Shown here piece by piece: positions 1-5,116 of a stretch of 6,811 nucleotides of DNA. The stretch lies in contig CADCOF010000305.1 in the NCBI GenBank assembly GCA_902802975.1, forward strand, positions 1-6,811, read 5' to 3'. The translations under genes and the position numbers were made by a program. The stretch comes from an uncultured Ruminococcus sp. Lineage in GTDB: Bacteria > Bacillota > Clostridia > Oscillospirales > Acutalibacteraceae. Below the pieces are notes generated by a model, which made no database searches, was not told the origin of the DNA, and saw only the letters and a program-made list of their open reading frames with translations. Numbering within the stretch: position 1 is the first letter of the stretch; each line of letters starts with the position of its first letter.

Positions 1-24
1 ATTTTCATTTCTTAATTTTCCTCC
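1..24 (-). other. Ribosome binding site and first codons of a gene running off the left edge
   Basis: On the minus strand, GGAGG (24-20) lies inside the last codons of the epimerase gene. Eleven bases later comes ATG AAA AT (8-1), only 3 bases past the epimerase stop. This is the arrangement of a tightly coupled downstream gene in the same operon. Only two codons are visible, so the product cannot be named. From its position it may belong to the same nucleotide-sugar or polysaccharide cluster, but that is inference. Confidence 0.45.
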
Positions 25-1067
25 ATATAAAACTCTTTGTACCACTTGGAAAATTTTCTCAACCCGTCACGCAAAGACGTGCTTGGCTTGAATCCATAAT
101 CTCTTTCAAGCGCATCAGTATCCGCATAAGTGATCGGCACATCACCCGGCTGCATCGGAACAAGCTCTTTGTGAGCATCGAAATCATAATCCTCCGGAAG
201 TACACCTGCACGTACAAGCTCCTCGGAAAGTATTTGCACAAAATCGAGCAGATTCTCCGGCTGATTGTTGCCGATGTTATAAACAGCATACGGAGGAATT
301 GGAAGACCGTCCTCACCGTTTTTCTTTTCCGGCGCACCCTGCATAACTCTTACAACGCCCTCTACAATATCGTCAACATATGTAAAATCACGCTTGCAGT
401 TGCCGTAATTAAATATCTTTATCGTTTCACCGTTTACAAGCTTGTTCGTAAATCCAAAGTACGCCATATCGGGACGACCGGCAGGACCGTAAACAGTAAA
501 GAAACGAAGCCCTGTTGACGGAATATTGTACAGCTTTGAATAAGCGTGAGCCATTAACTCATTTGATTTTTTCGTTGCTGCATACAGTGAAACGGGATTA
601 TCTACCTTATCATCAGTAGAATACGGAACCTTTTTGTTGGAACCATACACAGACGAACTTGAAGCATAAACCAAATGATCCACCGGATTATTTCGGCATG
701 CCTCTAATATATTGAAAAATCCTACCAAGTTAGATTCAATATACGCCTCGGGATTTGTGATGGAATATCTTACCCCTGCCTGAGCCGCTAAATTCACCAC
801 AACTGTCGGCTTATATTTTTCAAAAACAGACTCTACCAACTCTTTATCGGCAATATTTCCTTTTATGAAGGTGAAGTTAGGATTCTTGTTGAGCTCTTCC
901 AAACGATATTCTTTGAGTCTGACATCGTAATAATCATTAACACTGTCGATACCTATAATAGTCGCAGTCGGCACATCAATAAGCAATCTTTTAACAAGAT
1001 TTGCTCCTATAAACCCGGCTGCTCCGGTAACTAATAGTACTTTTCCATCAAGACTGATATTAGTCAT
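12..1067 (-). CDS. NAD-dependent epimerase, UDP-glucuronate 4-epimerase type
   Basis: A 351-residue extended short-chain dehydrogenase, full length for the GalE-like UDP-glucuronate 4-epimerase (CapI/GAE) group. These cytoplasmic enzymes interconvert UDP-glucuronate and UDP-galacturonate by transient oxidation at C4 with bound NAD, supplying acidic sugar for capsule or exopolysaccharide. Seen directly: the Rossmann motif GAAGFIG (residues 15-21), an acidic residue after beta-2 (D41), a Ser cluster before VYG (136-142), the catalytic YxxxK (Y162, K166), and the subgroup signature RFFTVYGPAGRPDMA. The start is supported by GGGAG (1079-1075) seven bases upstream. A broken ugd lies upstream, so the usual ugd-epimerase pair is interrupted and UDP-glucuronate would have to come from another source. 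A related 4-epimerase specificity, such as UDP-glucose or UDP-GlcNAc, is possible, but the RPDMA signature favours the uronate group. Confidence 0.9.
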   Translation of the reverse strand: MTNISLDGKVLLVTGAAGFIGANLVKRLLIDVPTATIIGIDSVNDYYDVRLKEYRLEELNKNPNFTFIKGNIADKELVESVFEKYKPTVVVNLAAQAGVRYSITNPEAYIESNLVGFFNILEACRNNPVDHLVYASSSSVYGSNKKVPYSTDDKVDNPVSLYAATKKSNELMAHAYSKLYNIPSTGLRFFTVYGPAGRPDMAYFGFTNKLVNGETIKIFNYGNCKRDFTYVDDIVEGVVRVMQGAPEKKNGEDGLPIPPYAVYNIGNNQPENLLDFVQILSEELVRAGVLPEDYDFDAHKELVPMQPGDVPITYADTDALERDYGFKPSTSLRDGLRKFSKWYKEFYMEEN

Positions 1068-1136
1068 TCAAACACTCCCAAAACATTATTAATCATTTGT
1101 AACTATTCGGAGCCTCTCTTAAAAAATATTTTCAAC

Positions 1137-1165
1137 TTATAAAACTGTACTCTCAACTTCATCAA
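1137..1165 (-). promoter_or_regulatory. Possible promoter for the epimerase gene
   Basis: On the minus strand TTGATG (1165-1160) is separated by 17 bases from TTATAA (1142-1137). It would start transcription about 60 bases before the epimerase ATG, after both ugd remnants. The match to consensus is moderate and the surroundings are AT-rich, so a chance match is possible. If real, it uncouples the epimerase from the damaged upstream region. Confidence 0.3.
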
Positions 1166-1259
1166 TATTAAAAAGCAGTGACTGAAAGACAGAAAATCAG
1201 AGGGGTTCTGAATAACTACAATCGTTTATCAAAAAAATAAGAAGCTGTACAATTAGAAA

Positions 1260-1322
1260 TGCACCCAACTGCACCCAAAAAGGCAAAAAGTGTACTTGTA
1301 TCAAAATCTACGCACAAATGGT
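1260..1322 (-). repeat. 63-bp direct repeat, copy 1, at the 3' break of the ugd N-terminal fragment
   Basis: Identical to 1627-1689 over 63 bases, in the same orientation, offset 367 bp. On the minus strand it starts right after the ATPT codons of the ugd fragment and supplies the terminal codons ICA and a TAG stop. On the plus strand it opens with two near-identical 10-mers (TGCACCCAAC, TGCACCCAAA). No long terminal inverted repeats and no room for a transposase are seen. It may be a small non-autonomous element, an end of a lost mobile element, or a recombination site; none of these can be identified by eye. Confidence 0.9.
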
Positions 1323-1586
1323 TGGAGTGGCAATAATTACCAGCTCGGTTTCACCGCCGTAGGCAGCAGCTTTATCTGTAGTTGTATGTAAATTCAGCTT
1401 TCTTTTGCCTGCTCTCGCTTCACGGAAGAAACGCTCTATCTCATCGTCCTGAATGGGACTGATAAACTGATTAAGCTTTTCTGCTTTCGCCTCTGTCGTT
1501 GTTATTGCCGTTACTTCATGGTTCTGCGCCAAAAGCACCGCAAGGGAAAGCCCTACATATCCTACACCCGCAACTGTGATTTTCAT
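1308..1586 (-). pseudogene. ugd: UDP-glucose 6-dehydrogenase, truncated N-terminal fragment
   Basis: This 92-residue frame is the start of UDP-glucose 6-dehydrogenase, which oxidises UDP-glucose to UDP-glucuronate with two NAD. The family is usually about 390 residues. Visible are the N-terminal MKITVAGVGYVGLSLAVLLAQ with GxGxxG, the ISPIQDDEIE segment, and VIIATPT. The protein then leaves the family: instead of the expected NYD-type continuation it reads ICA and stops inside the 63-bp repeat. The substrate-binding domain and the catalytic cysteine are absent. The usual acidic residue after beta-2 (the VD position in AVD-type sequences, binding the NAD ribose) is replaced by Thr in AITTT, another sign of decay. 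The start and an AGAGG ribosome binding site (1600-1596) nine bases upstream are preserved, so a short, probably inactive peptide could still be made. Confidence 0.88.
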
Positions 1587-1626
1587 TTAGAATTTCCTCT
1601 CTTTTCTTCGCAAAATCAAAAGCATT

Positions 1627-1689
1627 TGCACCCAACTGCACCCAAAAAGGCAAAAAGTGTACTTGTATCAAAATCTACGCACAAATGGT
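1627..1689 (-). repeat. 63-bp direct repeat, copy 2, at the 3' break of the internal ugd fragment
   Basis: Second identical copy of the repeat at 1260-1322. On the minus strand it follows the codons GYVGY of an internal ugd remnant. That frame then reads through the repeat as unrelated residues to a TGA at 1618-1616. Its far end lies 40 bases upstream of the start codon of the N-terminal ugd fragment. The two copies enclose a 304-bp segment holding only that start region, so homologous recombination between them would delete one copy plus the ugd start. Confidence 0.9.
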
Positions 1690-1768
1690 AACCGACGTAT
1701 CCGAAAGACGGGGTATTGTAATGAGCTCCGCTTCTCGGGTCAAGACAAACACAATCAATGATCTGCCG
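1688..1768 (-). pseudogene. ugd: Internal remnant of UDP-glucose 6-dehydrogenase
   Basis: The minus-strand frame from 1768 reads [19 protein letters not shown], then PSFGYVGY. This matches the conserved ugd segment (S/T)[36 protein letters not shown]. In the family the Cys after GYGGY is the catalytic nucleophile. Here the match ends on the Tyr codon and the next codon, His, lies in the 63-bp repeat. Changes within the segment (G to C, I to S, N to T, GYGGY to GYVGY) suggest a sequence no longer under selection. Upstream the match fades at a short inverted repeat, and a TGA lies eight codons before the RQII segment, so there is no start. It precedes the N-terminal ugd fragment on the same strand, the wrong order for one interrupted gene. 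Confidence 0.8.
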
Positions 1769-1784
1769 TTTATATAACAAACGG
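1766..1784. repeat. Small inverted repeat at the 5' edge of the ugd remnant
   Basis: CCGTTT (1766-1771) and AAACGG (1779-1784) are perfectly complementary around a 7-base loop. No T-run follows on either strand, so it is not a standard terminator. It coincides with the point where recognisable ugd sequence begins, so it may mark a second rearrangement junction. A 6-bp stem could also be chance. Confidence 0.4.
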
Positions 1785-1857
1785 ACATAGTGCCTTCATG
1801 ATAGGGAGATCAAAAGACATGCATACCATAGCCTCATAAAAGCTCCATTGTCTAACA

Positions 1858-1886
1858 ATATTATCATTATTTCTTTAAAAAGTCAA
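1858..1886 (-). promoter_or_regulatory. Promoter reading toward the ugd remnants and epimerase
   Basis: On the minus strand TTGACT (1886-1881) is followed after exactly 17 bases by TAATAT (1863-1858). This is a close match to the housekeeping sigma consensus. It would start a transcript near 1851 that crosses the internal ugd remnant, the N-terminal ugd fragment and then the epimerase. The -35 box lies inside a perfect 20-bp palindrome, suggesting repressor control. It is probably the original promoter of the sugar-nucleotide operon. Confidence 0.6.
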
Positions 1887-1897
1887 TATTGACTTTT
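1878..1897. promoter_or_regulatory. Perfect 20-bp palindrome, candidate operator
   Basis: Four A, GTCAATATTGAC, four T: a perfect dyad of 20 bases centred between 1887 and 1888. It contains the -35 box of the minus-strand promoter (1881-1886), so a dimeric regulator bound here would block that promoter. It also sits about 120 bases upstream of the plus-strand lipoprotein promoter. No regulator gene is present in the window, so the binding protein is unknown. Confidence 0.55.
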
Positions 1898-2013
1898 CCA
1901 CAATCTATTAAATATCGATCGCAAAAAATTGTAAACATAACACTATAAAATAAAAATAATATCCAAAATAAAACTGTGTTTCTATTTTTTGTTAAACTTA
2001 ATCATAACACCTA

Positions 2014-2042
2014 TTGCATTATCATTGGTATTTTGATATAAT
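2014..2042 (+). promoter_or_regulatory. Promoter of the lipoprotein-CotH operon
   Basis: TTGCAT (2014-2019), a 17-base spacer, then a perfect TATAAT (2037-2042). Transcription would begin near 2049, leaving a leader of about 50 bases before the ATG at 2100. This is the clearest promoter on the plus strand and it lies in the right place for the two downstream genes. Confidence 0.7.
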
Positions 2043-2081
2043 TATTCACAACAATAAGGCAGACTATACCGGCTGCCCATG

Positions 2082-2089
2082 AAAAGGAG
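2082..2089 (+). promoter_or_regulatory. Ribosome binding site fixing the start of the lipoprotein at 2100
   Basis: AAAAGGAG ends ten bases before the ATG at 2100. An in-frame ATG at 2079 lies upstream of this site and has no comparable purine run before it. Starting at 2100 also gives a cleaner lipoprotein signal peptide beginning MRLLKNK. Confidence 0.7.
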
Positions 2090-2099
2090 CGAATACTTC

Positions 2100-3440
2100 A
2101 TGAGATTGTTAAAAAACAAAATAGCAGTGATTTCCATTGCAGCATCACTGACATTATTGTTAACCGCCTGTACAAAAGAACAAATACCTTTTGATTTTGA
2201 CAGCATAAGAGAATGGTTATCATCAATTTTTGAATCAGCCGAAAACACATCGTCGACAGTTTCGGAATTAACCGAAGATACATCATCGACAGTTTCCGAG
2301 CCAATCGAAATCACATCCTCAAACACACCATCTGATACATCATCAGTTCAGCTAACGGACTCAGGTATTATGGTCGGCAAAACATATGTTGTAACGGGAA
2401 TTACGCATTACCTTTCCATTAAAGATGCACCCTCAATCAATAACAGCCACGAACTAGGGAAAATGAAAGAAGGCGACAAATTGGTTGTCAATACCCAAGA
2501 CGTATACGGCGACAAAGGTGAGTATTGCCACATAACAGCAAAAAGCGGAGATGCAAAAGGCAAAACCGGATATGTACTAAAATCATTTATAGCCCTCGCC
2601 GGTGAAAAGAATAACGAGACTTCTTCTGCAGCTGCAAGCAGCGCGCCCCAAAAACAGGCAGCCGCATCTTCTACGGTTTCATCTTCCGCGGCTGCTTCTT
2701 CCGCGGCACCTGTAGTATCCGTAGTACCGTCTGCACCAAAAATTATTAACCAAGTCGAGGATATACAAAGAAAAACAAATTCGGAAAATGCCAACACAAA
2801 CTCAGATACAAATTCTCCGGATCGATCACAGACTCAAGTACAAGAAAGCAAGACATCAGGCGAAATGTTCACTGATTATGTATCATTGCTTCGTGATTAC
2901 GCAGAATCGGGTGAATGGAAAAACAACTGCGAAAATCCCACGGGCGGTGATCCCCAATGGTGCGATGAAGTGTCGTACAACATAATTGATCTTGATGAAG
3001 ACGGTGTTCCCGAAATGCTTGTTTGGGGATCATCACAAAAATACAGCGGTCCCAGACCTATGACTGCATCATCATTTTGCGTAATAGACAATGGCAATGT
3101 CAAGACGATAAAATCAGGCTCTACGTGCGGCGGAACTATGGGCGGAACATCTGTAAATCTTTGTCAGGAAAAATCAAGCGGCAAATTTATGATATGTCAC
3201 GGCTCTTATACAGGCGGCTTTGGAGGACAGGCGGGTTCCTCCGCTTACTATTCATATTCGGGCGGCTCGCTTTCGCAGCAGGCATCTACGTATAAGGTAA
3301 AATACTCAACGGCAGGTTACGGAACAGATGAATTCAAGGTCAACGACTCGCCAACAACAGAAGACGCAGTTGATGCCAAGAACGCAGAGTACGAAATGAT
3401 ATATTATCAGGATATTTCTTCAAAGCTCACAACATATTGA
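2100..3440 (+). CDS. SH3b-domain lipoprotein with acidic and Ser/Ala-rich stalks and a DxDxDG motif
   Basis: A 446-residue exported lipoprotein of unknown function, numbered from the ATG at 2100; an in-frame ATG at 2079 would add seven residues. In order: a basic start, a hydrophobic segment and lipobox LTAC with Cys24; a Ser/Thr/Glu-rich stalk of three 11-residue repeats (about 50-82); a bacterial SH3-like domain (about 90-168, with LSIKDAPS, MKEGDKLVV and KGKTGYVLKSFI); a low-complexity Ser/Ala/Gln linker (about 172-210) and a polar Asn/Ser/Thr tract; then a C-terminal domain (about 255-446). That domain has the calcium-loop-like DLDEDGVPE (297-305), six Cys that could form disulfides outside the cell, and Gly-rich stretches. 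SH3b domains often bind peptidoglycan, so a wall-associated role is inferred. It is followed 39 bases later by a CotH-like lipoprotein gene, probably in one transcript. The C-terminal domain resembles dockerin/FG-GAP-like loops only in that one motif. Confidence 0.85.
   Translation: MRLLKNKIAVISIAASLTLLLTACTKEQIPFDFDSIREWLSSIFESAENTSSTVSELTEDTSSTVSEPIEITSSNTPSDTSSVQLTDSGIMVGKTYVVTGITHYLSIKDAPSINNSHELGKMKEGDKLVVNTQDVYGDKGEYCHITAKSGDAKGKTGYVLKSFIALAGEKNNETSSAAASSAPQKQAAASSTVSSSAAASSAAPVVSVVPSAPKIINQVEDIQRKTNSENANTNSDTNSPDRSQTQVQESKTSGEMFTDYVSLLRDYAESGEWKNNCENPTGGDPQWCDEVSYNIIDLDEDGVPEMLVWGSSQKYSGPRPMTASSFCVIDNGNVKTIKSGSTCGGTMGGTSVNLCQEKSSGKFMICHGSYTGGFGGQAGSSAYYSYSGGSLSQQASTYKVKYSTAGYGTDEFKVNDSPTTEDAVDAKNAEYEMIYYQDISSKLTTY
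2247..2345 (+). repeat. 33-bp tandem repeat, three units, in the lipoprotein stalk
   Basis: Three units with a 33-bp period start at 2247, 2280 and 2313. They encode TSSTVSELTED, TSSTVSEPIEI and the diverged TSSNTPSDTSS. The first two units are close at the DNA level and the third has drifted. The period keeps the frame, so gain or loss of units would only change stalk length. Confidence 0.7.
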
Positions 3441-3479
3441 TTGTGATCACTAAAAAACAACAGAAAGCAGAGTTATAAT

Positions 3480-4778
3480 ATGAAAAAATGTGCATCTTTT
3501 ATCTTGGCCGTTATAATGGTCGTAAGTATCCTCACATCCTGCGCGGGTAACGAACAGGAGTACATCGATATTAATGATAATACTTTTATCAACGATTATA
3601 CCGATACAGTCGAAACTGCATATGAAGAAACAGATATTGTCGGTACCGATCTTTATAACCAATTGTTTGACATAAACAACAAGGTCACTGTCAATATTAA
3701 TATGACAAAAGAAGAGATTGGAAAGCTTCAGGAAGATTATAAAAAATACACTGATAAGGACGAAAACACCAAGTCGGAGACCTACCGAAAGGCTGATGTG
3801 ACATTCACCATAAACGATAAAAGCTACACTGTAGATGAGGTGGGAATACGCCTGAAAGGCAACATGAGCATCAGACCGTTTTATTCATTTACAGGGACGC
3901 CTAATCTGTGCAGCTTTAAGCTTAGCTTTGACGAGACTTTCGATAATAAAGAAAGATATCCCGACGACGCCAAAGAATGGACTGCCGCTGAAAGAGAAAA
4001 ACGAAAAAAGCGCACGTTTGCTACTCTCGATAAGCTCGATCTAAAATGGAATATCAGCTACGACGAAACAAACATCAGAGAAATATATGCAACACAATTG
4101 TTTAGTTCACAGGACTTGATGGTACAGAATATCGGTCTTTCTCAGCTGACCTTAAATGGAAACAATTACGGTCTGATAAAAATATACGAGCCTGTTGATA
4201 AAAAGTTTTTGGAAAAACGTCTTCCAAAAGCAGCACAGGACGGCGATCTATACAAATGTATATGGACGGAATGCGACAGCAGCGGAAACAAGACAGGCAA
4301 ATGGCATGGTGTTGATTACAGCACCGATAATTCCTACGGTATACAAGACAACGAGAACGGAATAAAGTACAACTTTAATCTGAAAACAAACAAAAAATCA
4401 TCGAAGCACGAAACGCTTATCAATTTCCTTAATGTGATAAACAAGCCCGGCGTCAGTAAGGAGGAGTTGGAACAAGTGCTGGATGTTGACGCTTACGCAA
4501 AGTTTATGGCTGCCGAATATTTTGCAGGCGATCCCGATGACATGAGAAACAATTTCAACAATCACTATATATATTTCCGTAAAGACAACGGGAAAGCAGT
4601 TTTCATTGTATATGACAACGACCGCACCATGGGGATTACATACGGCATGAACAAAAACTGCGCAGAGATCAACCCATTCTCAAATTCCTCGATAACAATG
4701 GGAGAGCAGAAAAATAAGCTCATCAAAGACACAATCACAAGCGATGCGCGTGGGGATTTCACCTTACATCAGAGATAA
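3480..4778 (+). CDS. CotH-family kinase lipoprotein, main body; frame broken near the 3' end
   Basis: This 432-residue frame carries nearly all of a CotH-type kinase. CotH of Bacillus is an atypical protein kinase that phosphorylates spore coat proteins on Ser; related proteins in ruminal Clostridia are exported. Seen: a lipoprotein signal with lipobox LTSC (Cys21), so it is anchored outside the membrane; an N-terminal beta-rich part with VGIRLKGNMS (121-130); DLKWNISYDETNIRE (187-201); the family segment LTLNGNNYGLIKIYEPVDKKFL (223-244); and the C-lobe stretch NNFNNHYIYF with YDNDRTMG (378-385), whose Asp379 and Asp381 sit where the family's metal-binding acidic residues lie. After TSDARG (421-425) the family match moves to the +1 frame and this frame ends in unrelated residues. 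Dropping one G from the GGGG at 4752-4755 gives a single 514-residue protein spanning 3480-5025. The predicted kinase residues lie before the break. The ribosome binding site is weak; the upstream lipoprotein gene ends 39 bases before. Confidence 0.85.
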   Translation: MKKCASFILAVIMVVSILTSCAGNEQEYIDINDNTFINDYTDTVETAYEETDIVGTDLYNQLFDINNKVTVNINMTKEEIGKLQEDYKKYTDKDENTKSETYRKADVTFTINDKSYTVDEVGIRLKGNMSIRPFYSFTGTPNLCSFKLSFDETFDNKERYPDDAKEWTAAEREKRKKRTFATLDKLDLKWNISYDETNIREIYATQLFSSQDLMVQNIGLSQLTLNGNNYGLIKIYEPVDKKFLEKRLPKAAQDGDLYKCIWTECDSSGNKTGKWHGVDYSTDNSYGIQDNENGIKYNFNLKTNKKSSKHETLINFLNVINKPGVSKEELEQVLDVDAYAKFMAAEYFAGDPDDMRNNFNNHYIYFRKDNGKAVFIVYDNDRTMGITYGMNKNCAEINPFSNSSITMGEQKNKLIKDTITSDARGDFTLHQR

Positions 4779-5025
4779 ATATTCAGCGGCACTTGATGAA
4801 CTTTCGAAGTCCGATATATTATCAAGCGACGCTAAATTCAATGAGATGTATGAAAAGGCAAAAGCCAACTACGAAGACATTATCACACCATATATGGAGT
4901 TTGCGAATCAAGAAAAGAGCTTTGTATTTAGTCTCGATGGAAATGCAAAGGGCGGAATGAAAGAGAATATGTCGTTTGAACAATACAGGTCTCAAATAAT
5001 CGAAACATATACAAGCGCAATATAA
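4744..5025 (+). pseudogene. C-terminal piece of the CotH-family gene, in the +1 frame
   Basis: From about 4756 this frame reads ISPYIRDKYSAALDELSKSD and continues to QYRSQIIETYTSAI and a TAA. That is the usual helical C-terminal tail of CotH-family proteins, including the MEFANQEKS-type segment before the end. It overlaps the preceding frame by 35 bases. The in-frame ATG at 4744 has no convincing ribosome binding site, so it is probably not a separate gene but the end of the same one after a one-base shift. If the shift is real, the kinase loses about 90 residues; if it is a sequencing error, both pieces are one intact gene. Confidence 0.8.
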
Positions 5026-5048
5026 TTAACAATAAAAATAAATTTATC

Positions 5049-5090
5049 ACCCGCGTCCAACATAATGTTAGGCGCGGGTTTGCAGTTTTT
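5049..5090. terminator. Strong, probably bidirectional, rho-independent terminator
   Basis: ACCCGCG (5049-5055) pairs with CGCGGGT (5073-5079). The stem continues as CCAACAT (5057-5063) against ATGTT (5065-5069) and GG (5071-5072), with single unpaired bases at 5056 and 5070. On the plus strand a T-rich tail ending TTTTT (5086-5090) follows, ending the CotH transcript 24 bases after its stop. On the minus strand the hairpin is followed by a T-rich run, so it can also end the diguanylate cyclase transcript, whose stop lies 38 bases away. Confidence 0.9.
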
Positions 5091-5116
5091 ATTACTTAGA
5101 ATTTATGAGCGTAATG

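Noticed and set aside
171..518. Plus-strand 115-residue open frame inside the epimerase gene
   Set aside because: It is antisense to a well-supported gene, with atypical composition and no recognisable motif.
1260..1316. Group II intron 5' end (GTGCG) at the repeat on the minus strand
   Set aside because: Only the first five bases fit. The repeat is 63 bp, with no domain V-like hairpin and no reverse transcriptase.
1260..1330. Integron attC-like motif: ACCCAAC near one end of the 63-bp repeat and GTTGGAG just past the other end
   Set aside because: ACCCAAC fits RYYYAAC, but GTTGGAG does not fit GTTRRRY and copy 2 has GTAACCG at that place. No integrase is present.
1616..1687. Read-through of the repeat as a diverged continuation of ugd (DTSTLFA resembling DTKQLLA)
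   Set aside because: The resemblance covers only a few residues, needs extra residues inserted, and the same repeat follows an unrelated part of ugd at copy 1.
1627..1689. CRISPR array
   Set aside because: Only two copies, 63 bp long, with a 304-bp interval containing coding sequence. No third repeat and no cas genes.
2079..2099. Upstream ATG at 2079 as the lipoprotein start
   Set aside because: The AAAAGGAG ribosome binding site lies after it and is correctly spaced for the ATG at 2100.
2408..2797. Minus-strand 129-residue open frame
   Set aside because: It is the antisense of the SH3b lipoprotein. It has no ribosome binding site and its Ala-rich stretch mirrors the Ser/Ala codons.
3443..3450. 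GTGATCAC palindrome between the lipoprotein and CotH genes as a terminator or operator
   Set aside because: It is only 8 bases with no loop and no T-run. The 39-base gap suggests co-transcription.
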